Of a stretch of DNA of 64,000 nt, positions 41,502 through 54,712 are shown piece by piece. A program made the position numbers and the translations under genes. The notes under the pieces were generated by a model that was given only the letters and a program-made list of their open reading frames with translations, did no database searches and was not told the origin of the DNA. The stretch is from Linderina pennispora (Eukaryota; Kickxellomycota; Kickxellomycetes; Kickxellales; Kickxellaceae): the NCBI RefSeq assembly GCF_002104995.1, contig NW_024468266.1:62001-126000 (forward strand). The letters are read 5' to 3'. Numbering within the stretch: position 1 is the stretch's first letter; every line of letters starts with the position of its first letter.

Positions 41502-43857
41502 GCGAGTCCGCTCCATTATAGTCCTCCCTCCAGTCCCTTTTTCGTGCCTTTCTTTCAAACTGAGATGCCTAGCCCTTTTGCGCATTGCCGGTGCCACTGC
41601 ACTGGGCACGGCTGTTCTGTGGGCTGTTCCAATGGCGGAGCAGACAGGTGTGCCTGTGGTGCCACGGCGCGTGTTTGGGTCTCCGCGTAAGCACATGGCA
41701 AGTCGGTTTCTATTTTAGGCTCGTCGCCGGCGAGCATGGGGGCGTGCCAAAAGAGCTCGCCAAGAGTTCTCCAAGAATTCAGTTGCAATGGATCCGCCAT
41801 CATGGGTCGCCCTGTCTTAGGAAGGCACTGCGATGTTTCACGGATTCATTAAGACCAGGCCATGGTGCGCATTGTTAGCTAATAGACGCGAATCACGTGT
41901 CCGAACTCGGAACAGGGATCAGTCTGCGCCAGTAGGGCAGCCACCTCTCTTCCCTCTGCGACTGCCTTCTCCCTCCTGCCTTGCACTAGCGCCGACATTT
42001 TTAAACTACACGCCATTTTCCGCTATTAGTCTCTTTTACGACCTGCGTTTTTCAGTACTCTCTTTGCGAAACATACACACGCTGCTATTGCCCGGAAGAA
42101 GAGCAGGCAAATACACTTGGCGGCTTTTTTGTGCGACATTTCCTTCTGCTACCTTCTCATTTCGTGGCAGCCGACGCAGGGTGACGCGTTATTGGCATCT
42201 AGAGCTCGGTGCAGCCCGCCAGAGGGACACTGAACAGGTAAGTCCATCGAAAAACGCGCCTGCCCTGGATCGTGCACCGCATGGCGGATGGAGGAGGCGA
42301 CGGAAGGGGCAGACCGGAGCTGTCTGGCAGCCAGCTTGGCGGCACCTGACCTGGGGTGGGCGTGTCTCTCCGCCCATGCGGGCCGACTCCCACGCGTGGC
42401 AGGCGGGCATTTCCTGCTTGGCCCAATATTTTCCGCCAAAATAGCCTTTGGCCGGCTGCACGTTTTGTTTCAAGGGCAGACGCTGTTTGTGTACACAGGG
42501 ATTTCGCTATTTCCCTGTTGTTTTTGTGCCAGCCCATCTCGCCCTCTCCTCCCCGGACCGTCTGATTGATGGTCTCCCTAAAAGGGAGCATTACGTCGCT
42601 TTTTCTTCGTTTCAGCAAAACACGGTGGCCCGCGGTCGGGATTTGCAAGCTTCTTGCTTTCAGCAATGCGCCTTCCCTGCTGGGGCAATATGCGTGGTTG
42701 ATGTATGTGCGCGACTGGGCGTGGGTGGGTTTTTGTCTTTTGGAGAGCAATGCGGCTGTCTGGATCGGCCCGCGTTCTGGGCGAAAGAGAGTGCATTTTC
42801 TTACCGCCCATGCCGACGTTTATTATGAAAAATCCTGCCTGCGCGCTGTTTTTTTTGGCTGCGAGCAGTGACGCCCAGCTTTCTGATGCGATTTTTCTGC
42901 TCTTGTTGTGATTTCGAGGCACATACGACAGGATCGGCGTGCGTCGTGCATTGGGTGGGGGAAGAGAGCCCAGCTGCTCGCTTTGCAGAAGGAAAACAAC
43001 AAACCACTCGCATCTTGGTTCCGCGTCCTTGCACCTTTTTCCCACTCTTGTATTATTTGTATATCTCGCACAGCGCTCTTGTCTCCCTCCCTTCCATCCC
43101 ACACCTCATATCAGCGGTCGCAGGAGCCTCATATTGTAAATATCAAATCCCACCCCTTGCGGCATACTGGCAAAATGGCCTGGCGCTATCGCCTAATTGT
43201 TATCCTCGATTATTTTGCGTGTCGCTTTTTTCGCGACAAGGCGAAATTTCTATACCGCCCCTTCGTGCAGCATTGTTGATGACAATGATGTGAATGGCAG
43301 CAGCAGTTCTGGCCGCCGTGTGGAGAGACGCGGCACGGGCAGCACGGACACAAGCAGGGGGAGGACGAGGAGCCGGCTGGTGAACCCACCCTGATACACC
43401 GCTCGGTGCTTCCTATTGTTGGCTAAATACCTGCCGATTGTTTATTCAGTTTTGGTCTTCAGGCAGGCTCTTTCTGGTTGCCTGGCCTGCTGTATTTTTA
43501 GAAAGCGCCATGATGTGTCCGCTCCCTCGCACGCTTTTTTCCTTTGCTCTTTCCCTTCCGCCTCCGTACTTGATTTTCAGTCCAATACTGCTGCCTATGC
43601 CTCAAACTAACCGCCGCAGCACATACCTGACAGCTATAGGCTCGACACGGAGGTCGCTCAGCGCAGACTTTTTACACGACACTTTCCGAAGCAGTTGCTG
43701 TGCGGCTGGACCAACAGCATCAACAACCACATTTTCATCCACCACAACAACAGAAAACAGCGCACCCCTACTGCATAGCAAACAGCCGCAGCGACGACTC
43801 CTGCAGCAACTCTTGCATATCGTTCCGCAGAAACACAGCAACAAAGCATCATCTCTG
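41502..43857. other. Intergenic region and kinase 5' leader
   Basis: 2.35 kb without a supported gene. The left 300 bp is the OGT 3' flank. CT-rich tracts near 41940-42010, 42530-42560 and 43080-43110 suggest leader or promoter sequence. The kinase frame is open upstream to 43438, but that stretch is T-rich and unlike coding sequence. Confidence 0.5.
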
Positions 43858-46800
43858 ATGATGGAGAGCAAATACAAGGCAATCAAGCACATTGGCGAAG
43901 GGGCGTTCAGCTCAGTGATTCTGGCGCTCAACATGGAAACCGGCGAAAAGGTGGCAATTAAGAAGATGAAGAAGCGGCGGTGGAAGGACACGGCAGCGCA
44001 GGCCGAAATTGGCGCGCTGAAAAAGCTTGACCACGACAACATCATCCAGCTGCTGGACGTGTTCCGCGAAGACTACCGGTCATTCCTGGTCTTTGAGTGC
44101 ATGGACTGCGACCTCAACGAGCTGGTCAACTCGCGCAAGGGCCGGAAGCTGCCCGAGACAGTCATCCTGGACATCACATACCAGGTGCTCAATGGGCTGG
44201 CGTTTATTCACGAGAACGATCTGTTCCACCGCGACATCAAGCCCGAGAACGTGCTGATTCGCCGGCGTATCACGCCTGCATCGGGTCCTGGCGGCAGTTC
44301 GACGATTGTGGTTGAGGCCAAGATTGCTGACTTTGGACTCGTGCATGACATGGACTTTTCGCGCCCGCTGACCGACTACATCAGCACACGGTGGTATCGC
44401 GCGCCCGAGGTGCTGCTGAACTGCAATAACTACTCGACGCCTATCGACGTGTGGGCTGTGGGCACCATTGTCGCTGAGCTGGCGATGCTACGGCCACTGT
44501 TCCCTGGCAGCAACCAGATTGACCAGCTGCGGCGGATCTTCGAGGTTCTCGGTACGCCCAAGATCTCTGTGCCGGCACCGACAGACGAGGATAGCAAAGC
44601 ACAGGACCCGAGCTCATCGGCTACCGGCTCATGGTACGAGGGCGCTGTGCATGCCCGCAAGCTCGGCATTGCGTTTATTCCGAGTAACCGCAAGCCTATG
44701 CCCTCAGTGATGCCCGATGTGCCAGATTACCTGGTCCAGCTCGTTGATTTCATCCTGGTGCTTAATCCCAACGACAGACCGACTGCTATCCGACGCTCTG
44801 CAGCTGGTTTCGCATATGCTCGATCACTCGCTTGGCCAGCAGCAGCAACACCAGCACCAACAGCAGAAACAGACACAGAAGCCATCACCTTCCAAGCAAT
44901 TGTCGGCTCGTGTGGTGCAGAGCATGGTCATTCCGCCGTTTAAGAAAAAGACACTACCGGCCGTGCCCACAGAAGCCAGCAAACCTAGCACAGTGGTATC
45001 GTCTGCTGCTAGCGCGATGCCAGACCCTGTGCGGGCGTCGCCGGCTGGCGGCTCTCGCCATGTACCAGCCAGTGCTGCTGCCGTCCCATTCGCCAAACGT
45101 TCTTGACTCGCCCACAACGCGAACCGTCCCTGATTCGCCATGCGCGGACCTACCAGCGTTCAAAAGCCATCAGCCAGCAGTGAATGACGGGCGGGTCAGT
45201 TTTACGCCGATGCAGATGTTTGCCAAGGAGCAGGAGCACCACCAGGCCATTCTCAATTCGTTGAGCCGGACTCTAGGCGAATGAGCAGCAGCCGTCATCA
45301 GCAACACCAACAGCTGTCAGCGCACCAGGCGCCAAGCCAGAGACCCCTGCGGCTAGCGTCATCGCGGCCGTCGGTCGAGGTCAGCATTACGCGCAGATTC
45401 CAGAAGGAGCCGATGATTCGACCCGCGCGCCTGACCTGTCGGATCTGGTGCGCTCAGACCAACCGAGTCAGGACGATGACTACGCTGACGAGATCCAGCA
45501 GGTGATGCGCAAGCGGTCGGCCAAGGTCGAGAGTGCAGCGTCTGTGGCCGACTGCATTGTACCGCTGATGCGTGTTTCGACGCCTGTGTCGACCAGCGTG
45601 CCGGCGCCGCGGATGGTGCCTCGGTCCAACATCAACAGCCAGAGCTTTGGCGACGAGGAGATTGACGAGGCTGTCATGCGGACGAAGCAGGATCAGCGCA
45701 ACATTCAACCCGCGCGTGTCTCTGGCCGACAGGCCCGACCAGCGACGTGTCGATGGGCGACAGCGACGACATCGAGGACTTTCTGTTTGATGATAACGCC
45801 AGCCCGCAGTCCAACCAGCTCAGCTTCTCCCTATCGGACCGCCGCATGTCTGAGGATATTTATCACCGCGAGTCATCCGACAGCTACTGGTCCAGCGAGC
45901 AGCAGCATCCGGCACAGGTGCCTGTGAGCAGCGCCATGGCCGGTAGACGCTCAAGCGCAGCGCGCATGCGGTCGCACACCATGTCGTCGCTGAGCAGCAT
46001 CGAGAGTCTCAACACCCAAGCGATGGATGTGTCACCGCCGGCGAGCAGCCGCGAGCATTTGAGCCAGACTGCTTCATCGATGGCAAGAGGCAGCATAGAT
46101 GCGGCTGAAGCAGAGGCGTCGCAGCGGTCATCGGCCTACAGCAACTGGGTGTCTAACCAGGCAATTATTGGCGAGCAGTCGTTGCTGAGCCAGCTGGCAC
46201 ACGAGGAGCTCAAACGCACCAGTGCTGCCCTGGGTCTGAATGAGAAGAGACAGGCGGCAGGCGAAGGTTCAGCGATTCAGCAGGCCAGCGCTTCCTCATC
46301 GGGGAAGATGGCTGATGATGACGGACAGCTGCCCTGCCGCCGCCTGCAATGCCGGATGATAATGGCAGCTATCGGCAGCGTTGGCGAGCGGTCGTCCGGG
46401 ATTCTGGAGTTTGTCAGCTCTTCGGTCTCGCAGACACGTGTCATACCGAGGCTAGTCAAGATCAACCAAACGTCGGCCAGACCGCCTGTGCCGCAAAGGA
46501 CATCGTCCACTCTGCCTGTGCTACTGCCGCCCGCTGTGGTCACGTCTCTGCCAACCCAGCCCACGGATCCGTTCGCAGGGCTCCCCCGTGGCCCTGGCCA
46601 TGTCGCCCACTGGCAGCCTAGGCTCGAGCAAGTCGTCGAGTGGCAAATTCAAGATAGCGATGCCTTCTCCGCGCAAGCTCAAGCTGCGTGGATCCAAACC
46701 AGGAGAATATCCGTCCAGGAACCGTCTGCTGCAGATGTGCCGGCGAAGAGTGCACCAGAGATTCCAGGAGCACAAACCGACGCCGCCGCCGGTGCCGCCC

Positions 46801-49178
46801 AAGGAGAGGTTTATGCAGGGGCTACGGCGCAAGAGCAGCATGGGAAGCCCACTGAATCAAACGTGCGCTGAGCTTGAAGAAGCGATCCAACAAGGACCTC
46901 AACAACGACGATGACGACCAAAAGCCCAATCGTCGTGGAAAGGGCGAGCGCAGGAGCAAGCGTAACAGCGTTCCGCAGCCACCTCAGCTGTTGGTGTCAC
47001 CGCCCAAACTGGAGGATGTGACTCTTTCACGGTCTGTGCTGCCGATGCCTCTCAGCAACGGTCTGTCGATCGACCTGAGCTTCGATATACGCCTGGATGG
47101 CACTGGCTCTGTTGCCTCCGAGCCTAGTCCGCCCGCCGTGCCAGCCAAGGACACGCGCAGCTCGGTGTCTCTTCGCAGCGAGCAACACAAGCAGCGGAAT
47201 TCGCCTAACCCCTCAGAAGACATCCCTCTCGCTGCTGAGCTTGGGAGTTTCGGGCGGTCTTCACGCGCACGGCCTGTACTCTGGTAGCAGCAGCAGCAGC
47301 AGCCTGGCTAGCGCTAAGCAGGAGTGGCTGTCAAACACTCACAAGCTGCGCCAGCGGATCGGCGAGCGCGGCGTCAATCGCACTAGCGGTGAGGTCAAGG
47401 ACGGTCTGGTTGCCTCTGCACTCACATCCCGTAGCGCGCAAGCGGCGCAGTGCTGGCTGCGAAGTGCGGTCGGCAATGCCGATGCGCGACTTTCTGATCT
47501 TGAAGAGCAACCACAAGCGGGGGCCCTCAGGGCAAATCCACGGCGTCCTCAACGCATACTACGGCCAGGTCACGGCAGTCTGTCGCCAACAGCATTGCGT
47601 CGTCTATCAGGGACGACCAGCAATCGGTGGACGCTGCGGGCCAGAAAAAGTGCAGCAAACCACCGTTTGTGCAGGCGATGGCGGTACGCCGTGCACGCGA
47701 GGCCGAAATTGCCCAGAACAGTGTGCGCTCTGCAATCACATCGCGGTATTACCCGACCGGCAGCGGGATGCAGCGCCGCGAGTCGCTGGATGATGTTGGC
47801 GCTGTGCTGGCGCTGGACGAGATGATGGGCCCGGCTTCGGATCTGGCGGCCTCCTCTGGCAAACCGATAGCTGCCCAGCAGCGGCCACGCAGCACCCGGG
47901 GACCCGAACAGGGAAGCCAGTGTCGCCATATGGCATGACATACGAGGCCCGGGGTAACAGCGGCGCACATGGCGAGCAGGCGCTCAAGCGAGGTCAGCGA
48001 CATGCTGATGGCTGATTTCGACAGGTTTGCTGATGTCACATTTGATGCTGGCATGCTGTTCCGCCAGTCGATTGTTGACCGCGCGGCTGTTGGCACACTG
48101 GCCCAGGCCGTCGGCACCATCGGAAAGCCCCGCTGCCTCTGTCGCCATTGCCGACCGCAGCAGCGGTGTGCGTGGTCGGCATAGGTCGCCGCGATGGGTC
48201 GGGTGGAGACAGCTCTGGCCACCGGTTCTTTTCCAAGGTACGCCATGCCTTTAGCAGCCGTGGCAACAACAGCCACAGCAGCCAAGGCCATTACCAACAG
48301 CAGTCCGCTGAGCAGCCCTATCCGCCTGTGCCGCAGCTGCCAGCCACAGCTACCGCCGGTGGGCGGATCGCAGCCCAGACGACTGTCAGAAGCAGCGCAG
48401 GCTAGCCTGCAGACCCTGCGCGGTGGTGGCGAGCAGACTCCTGTCGGTCAGCCCAGGCAGCCGCGTACACTGAAGACATCAAAGTCAGCGGTGAACATTG
48501 GCAAAGCTGCAGCGCCGCCGCGGCTGGACTTTGACTTTGGCATGTCGCTGCTGACACCCGAGTCGCTGCGCAAACCATCGAGCGAGACCTGGCGTCGGCC
48601 CTGCAGGCGCGCAAGGAGCAGCCGTCGACCGACTATGGATCGCAGACCACTGCAAACAGCAACTCGCCGTCGTACCTGATCGACTACATCAACCATGGCT
48701 ATAATGACAGCACGAGCAACACGTCGTTTGACTTTACTGGCAGCGGCGAGTCGTATTCACGCCAGTCCGTTGCGCGGCGGATCATTAACAAGAACACACA
48801 GGTGCGGCAGACCCAGTACGAGTACAACTTTGGCAGCCAGATCTTTGACTGCTTTGACAACGACTTTATGCTGCTCAAGACCGACGCCTTCAACAACGTC
48901 GGTGGCCTGGCTGCGATCCCCGGCTCTCGCTGGCAGCAGCAGCAGCAGCATCAGCAGGCCGAAGCAGGTGCGCAAGACAGCGAAAGGCACGATCCCCGCT
49001 CCAGCTGCTCGCAAGAAGAATGTTGACAGCGTTGACGGCTGCTGCAGCGTACACGGCCGCGGCAATCAACAGCCTGGTTGCAAACGGCTCGAAGACGCGT
49101 GGTCCGGTGGCCTCCGCAGCTACCGGCAGCAGCACGTACCAGCAGCACCAGGTTCTAATCCCGTCTGCATTAAAGTGA
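43858..49178 (+). CDS. MAK/ICK/Ime2-like (RCK) protein kinase with very long tail, frame-broken tail
   Basis: RCK kinases sit between CDKs and MAPKs; fungal members (Ime2, Mde3, Crk1) control meiosis, morphogenesis or nutrient response. Start MMESKYKAIK at 43858. The kinase domain is one clean frame: GEGAFSSV (13-20), Lys35 in VAIKK, HRDIKPEN (124-131), DFG at 158, T-D-Y at 172-174 (the RCK activation-loop motif), RWYRAPE, and an end motif NPNDRPTA. A ~15-residue Gly/Ser insert lies between HRD and DFG, and an unusual ~25-residue Ser/Asp insert follows VLGTP. From 44790 the frame changes repeatedly (first at ATCCGACGC, where skipping one C restores AIDALQ), but an open Ser/Gln/Pro-rich reading can be followed to the TGA at 49176. 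Joins such as LSRTLGE to EQQPSSATPTAVSAPGAK near 45284 need just one skipped base. Total about 1,770 codons. The last ordered-looking block is YNFGSQIFDCFDNDFMLLKT near 48820. Confidence 0.8.
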
Positions 49179-50148
49179 GATCAGCCGGCCCTGCTTCCTC
49201 TTTCCTACTTTTATCAACATTTTTTCTTATCCCAATGCATCTGGTACTAGCTTGCTACGGCCCATCTGCCTCTGCACTCTGTGTGGTGCTAAATACAATC
49301 AGTCCCGAACTCATATCGCCTTAGCAATGAGCCAATTCCACAGAGCTGACTGGCGCCATATGCTGGTGCAGCGATGGAAAAGGCTGGGCTGAACAGGGAT
49401 AATTACAATGTACTGAAATAAATGATACTTAATGAATACAGAAATACGCACATAGGGTGAGCGCAACTCGTCACCAGCGCAGCAGATTGCTTTTTTTTTT
49501 TTGGGTAGGGTGATGCATGTGGGGAGGATCTTGGGACAGGGCATGGCACTCTGCTACAGCCCCAGCACCCAAACCTGGGCATCCATTTGTGACAAGGATC
49601 ATCCGATGTAGCCAAACGCCGAAAAATGCACGCCATTCTGTCCCTGGACACAATGGCCCTGCCCCCGATGCCAACCGGAGTGCGTTTACTGAGCGCAATG
49701 CACGTCCTGCGTCTGCGAATGCATCGGTAATTACCGATTCCCAAAAGCATCAAGCCGACTCTTGCGCCGACGCCTGGTTGGCCATTGCCTTAGGACACAA
49801 ATAAAAGTCCAGGACCCCCATTTGCAGAACCTCGTCGTCACGATTCCGGCATGGAGGGATATGCCTGTCCCCACACGCCCCTATTTCGCTCGACGGTGCG
49901 GAGACAGATTCCAACTCCGCCCTCTAGTGTGGTGAAGCGAAGCGGCAATGTATGGTGCACGCGAGCAGTATTTGTCTGCTGCCATAAGTCCCGCTGCCAC
50001 GGATCTGGTGCGTGCGTGCGTATGTGTGTGTATGTGTATGTGTATGTGAGCTCGGGTAAACTGTACAGACCACACATATGCGCTCCTTTTTCTCGTTGGC
50101 AGCAGCTGTCTTGTGGAATTACAAACCGCAGTCTGCTGATGGTTGCTT
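49179..50148. other. Intergenic, with GT-rich repeat
   Basis: Kinase 3' flank with an ATAAATAATGC-like AT-rich area around 49420 and a T11 run at 49491. A (TG)n/(TATG)n array is at 50008-50049. Nothing coding is supported. Confidence 0.5.
50008..50049 (+). repeat. TG/TATG-type simple repeat
   Basis: About 42 bp of imperfect GTGCGTGCG and TATGTG units. Confidence 0.85.
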
Positions 50149-50307
50149 TTAAAGGCCGCTGCAGGCGCCAACGTGTGCCAGGTACTCGGATTCGTCTTTT
50201 GTCGAGAAATCGCAGTTTGGACATGTCCACGCGCCCTTTCTAACCCGTATTGTGAATGGCGGCGGCAGGCCCATGTACCGCCGCGAGTAGGTTGTCATCA
50301 GCGCCAT
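50149..50307 (-). CDS. Candidate microprotein with single C2HC finger (copy 1)
   Basis: Too small for a confident call on its own: 52 residues from ATG 50307 (MALMTTYSRRYMGLPPPFTI) to stop at 50149. The C-terminal half has Cys29-x2-Cys32-x12-His45-x3-Cys49, with an SEYLAHVGAC block, then ends two residues later. A matching finger with identical spacing and an S-D/E-YLAH-x2-AC core lies at 54713-54859 on the opposite strand. The frame stays open upstream to 50604, so this may instead be the last exon of a longer protein; CTCTAATCC near 50370 could be a branch site. The finger type is most like small zinc-binding nucleic-acid or protein-binding modules. Function unknown. Confidence 0.4.
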   Translation of the reverse strand: MALMTTYSRRYMGLPPPFTIRVRKGAWTCPNCDFSTKDESEYLAHVGACSGL

Positions 50308-53300
50308 ATGCGTATGTCGACGGACGGCCAGCAAAGACGAAAGAGCACCCCCAGGGCAATATGGAGGATTAGAGCAGGGGTGACGAAATAAAAAGAGCTG
50401 GCGCAAAAAGAGTTGGTGCTGAGTCCAGAGGAAGAAAGGAGGAAAGGACGCTGCCCATGCCGCCAAGCTCCTGCGCCCCGGCTTTATTAGTCTTGCTCGC
50501 TCCAGATGCGACAGGCTCGCGCTACTTATCGAGCACCATTCGATTCGCCCAACGCTTCCACCCCCTGGGCTGCACGTCGGCAAGCACCACAACTCTTTAT
50601 GCAAAAAGGAAAAACCGCGAAGTCCTCAAGGCATCCTAAAATAGAAGGCTGTGCTTCCTCCACAGGAGTAGGGTACGGGCGGCGGGTTGCATGCCCGCCC
50701 CTCCTCCACAGCCCCATCGCAGACGAGAGGCAATTTAGAGGTGATGGTGCCTCATGCGTCGTTTTTGGCTTGCCCAAACATCTCTCTTCTACGACGAAAA
50801 ATCGATGGGATGTGCAGCCTGGGAGTGCCCATGGCCTGCTTTTTCTCAGCGCTCCCAATGGCGTAGTGGGGCAAAATAATACGGAATGCGAAGATTTCCA
50901 CCCTCAGCCCGTGCTGTATCTCTTTCGCTCTCATTCGGTTTCCGGGCTTAATGAGGGAATGACAGAGTGCTGGGTCCTTTTCCTCGCAGCACTGTTGCCC
51001 TGGTCTCGGATTCCAGGCCCCGCGCATTGCTGGCCCGTTTTTGGGTAGCCCACCCAGTAGTTCCCTGGAGCGGGTAGAGTGCTAATAATACGTGTCCCGA
51101 TTCGCAAATGCCACCAATTCCCGCCATCTTGCCTCGGTATGCGTCTTGCTACGCAAGCGCACAATCCCATTTTCTGCAGCAGTCGTTGTTGGCGGAGGCT
51201 GGGGGCGCGGCCGGATTGGTTAAGGTGCAGGACTCGGTGGGGAGGGAAGTGGGTGCGAGGATCCGATTTGCGGCAACCACGCGCTGGCCGAGTGCACGCT
51301 TTTTTGCTTTTAAAGGCGAATAGCGCGTGCACAAGAGTGGTTTCGTCAGCCGGCCATATGGCTAGGCGATGTGGGGGATGTTCAGGTAACAGATGGCGCA
51401 TGAGGCAAAACCACCATCTTCCGCAATGCCGCTGCTGCTAGCCAAGAAATTTTTTTGCATTTGCAGATATAAAACATGCATGACAAACTGAGGCGATCCC
51501 CTTCTTTTCCCGGCACCCTGTCCTCACAGCTCCTGCTGCTACTTCTCCCAGCAAGCCTTTGTTGCAGTGTTGCAATGTTATAGTTGGCGGCTGTCTCAGA
51601 GCCCTACCATAGAGCCCATGTAGCATGCCACTTTTGTATGAGGAGTAACCTGGCGGCAGCAAAGGCCTTGAACTTTTTACCTTCATTTGGCCACTCTGCA
51701 TATCTATGCTTGCGTCTATCTTGAGGGTACTTCATTGGCATGCCTGCCACAATGTCTTGCTTACATATAGGTGCCAGAAAAGCTACTGCATCATGCACGC
51801 ATCTCCTGCTATTACGATGAGCATGCCCCGAACCTGCGTCCCATTGTGGCCTGCTCGTCCTTCACTGGCATGTGACTGGTACCCCGTGAATAGTCCAAGC
51901 ATGCACTTGGTCTGCCTCATGTAGTGTGGTCACCATGTGTAATGCGGACGGAACGAAGGCGCATTCATGTGGACGAGGGAAATCTGCAGGATGCAGTGTG
52001 CAATAGTGCGGACTGTGAGCGCCTACGCATTACATGCGTCAGGTATCGCCAGGCCAAGCGTGGTTTTTCGTAGTGTCTCGGTCATTATTACACGCCAGGC
52101 ACACCCTGTTGGCGTCCACGTGTGTGCATCAATGAGGAAGGAGGCTGCTGCTGCCCTACAGTGCTTGCCTGCGGTTGGGTGGAGAAAAGCACAAGAGGAT
52201 TTCTAATGCCGATCTTGCGCCTGTCCTTGCGCTCGTAGACAACAAATGATATTATTCTCGGTTGGTGAAGGTAAAAAAAAACCTATAGATGCTGTATACT
52301 TTACACACTCCTGCCAGCATTCCCCATTCAGCGATTTTCGGTGCATCTGGCACAGACTGCAGAGTATCCGCATGTTTTTTGGGCAGAGGGAAACTGCACC
52401 CTTCTGGGCTGCCGCATGGTACATGGAGCGCTGCATGTTTTGGTGCGAAAAACGAAGTGATTAACGGCCGCTGAGCCGGATAACATACCGGCCGACGCTT
52501 CCTTCACAGCACGCACACCAGAGTCCCACACCGAGATAGCCTGCGGCATCAGCCTGCCAATCACTATTGAACCAAGGTTGGACGAAAAAAACAGGTGGTA
52601 GAATTGCTATCTCTCGACCGCCAGTGAGCTAGGCAGGTAGACAATTGCATATGTCACCAGACTTGCCGCACTCGACAAAAACACACACCAATGGTGCAAA
52701 ATGGAACCAGCTTCAAATGGCACTACCTCCATCGATGATGCTGTGCAACGCAGGTCTAGCCAAAAGTAGTCAACAAAAAGTAGGGATGCGAAGCATATGC
52801 AATGGCAGCATCTGACACCTCGCTTGACTGGTGGGCCCCTGCCATCACCACAGCCAATAGCCCCTGGCGTACCTGTTAGGGCCGGATGCAGCACCCTAAT
52901 CTAGCGGCGTCTGCTCCCTCATTCTGGGGACGGGGAAGAGGAGGGGAGTGGGCCTGACATCGTGTACGCAAACATGCACCCCTGGGTTTGACAAGTTCCC
53001 GAGCCCACGGCACCAAGGTAATCTGCAAATCGGGGTGATTTGATACGCCAGCACAACTCAGCCATCTCCCCTTGCCAATGCAACAAACGCAACGCGATTG
53101 ACCGGCGATTGCGAGTGGAGGGGTGCCAAAGGCGTAAAAGACCCGCACATGCATTCCCAAAAGGCCATTGGAAGCGGCGGAGTCTCTGCGCTACACGGTT
53201 TAGTTTTGAAGGGCAGTAGACAGTTGCCGATCCCTGGTGTGATGTGCAGATACAAGCCGCGCACAGTCCACTTGCAACCCTTGCGCGGTATTTCCAGCTA

Positions 53301-54712
53301 TGTTCTGAGTGGTATATATGAAGCGAAAACAGCTGGCCAGAGGTGGATTTTCGTCCCCATTGGCTGTGATCAATGTCTATAAATAATCGCGCCATCAAAA
53401 CATGTGTTTTTCGTTTCTCACTTCCTCCCCTCCACATGCACCAAATGCTGTTCTTTCTCTCTGGAGGAAGCAAGCGGATCGTTCTGCGGCGCTGTGCAAC
53501 GAGAAAGGGGGCCAGCCAGTGCTGGTATGAAAGCTCCACGTACTGCGGGCTATATGGTTCGTCCATTTTTAGCGGCGGGAGACCAACCCTCTATTTCTGC
53601 ATCCGAGGCCGGCGTCGCTTTTTCTCCTTTACCTTCAATATAAAACCACACGCATATGGTGATTGGCATGTGGGTTGTTGTTGTGCCAAGATCAGGTGTT
53701 GCCACACTAGTGTGTGTATGCAATGATTTGTGTAGTGGAACATCATCTTGTGACATGGTGAGATGTACTTTTGGCTTCTTTCCTCTCCCCCAATATTTTC
53801 GCACCAGTGCGTATGTGCGCAGGCTGGAGGAGAGATCGTCGGTTGCATGCTGGCAACGTACTGTTTGGGAGTGGAGCCAGCAAAATGCCTTCTTTGTGTC
53901 CACATCCATGGGAATGTGGGGAGCAACCGAAAACTACACAACAAATAGCTGGTACATTTTGCCACAAAAAGGAAAAACAAATCCCAGAGGTAAGATGTGC
54001 TGGTAGCAAACATGCGTCAATTTTAGGCGAAGGACGCCATGGTGCTCGCACATCCCCTTTCTAGTGATGGCCGCTTGTAGTGGGCTTTTTCTGAAGAGAG
54101 GGATGTGTCCACATGCAGGCAGCGAGATGGGACCTGATCTGCCTCCTGCCTCTCCACTGCCGGACAGATACCTCTGTGGCTAGTGAGTGGGAACGGGCAG
54201 ATCGTCAGGCTTTCCCGAGTGCTATTTATTTTTCCTTACTCGATGCCTCTGTAGCAAAGCTGTCTATTGTAGCAGGTAGCTCCTGGTGTGCCTGTTTATA
54301 GAAAGAGGGTCGGGAAATGCGGCTAGTTCCGGCCATGAATGGCCACTATGTTTGACTCTACGTCACTCGGAGAATATCCCAAGATTGCAAAATGCATGCT
54401 TTGAGAGCCCTTGACGTATGTATGGAAAAGTACAACCCGTCCAAAAGGAGAATTTTTAAGAGGCATGCAGGATGGTAGGCCGGGGGAACGAGCCCCTCCC
54501 CCTGCTCGCTGGCGAGGCAGGTATAAAATCCCAATGCGATTCCCAACCGAGGGGAGCATTCTGAATTTCTTTAATTTCTTTCTCACAACACGATTTTTCT
54601 TCCCTTCTCCTGTAGCGACCCAACAAGACGCAACTGCTCTTTCTTTTTTGCTGCCTCGCCTACCCACCTTTTTATCTCTGCAAGCTGTACATAGGCATAC
54701 ACTGCTGTCATA
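50308..54712. other. Gene-poor region with several TATA-like boxes
   Basis: 4.4 kb in which I can support no ORF. Promoter-like TATA sequences occur on the plus strand near 51467 (GATATAAAAC), 53306 (GTATATATG), 53370 (CTATAAATA) and 53638 (AATATAAAAC), none followed by a family I know. Overall base use is mixed, with no strand-coherent coding frames longer than about 200 codons. Confidence 0.45.
54522..54528 (+). promoter_or_regulatory. TATA box upstream of C2HC microprotein copy 2
   Basis: GGTATAAAATCCC stands 185 bp before the ATG, followed by a pyrimidine-rich leader (54585-54700), as at other promoters in the window. Confidence 0.6.
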
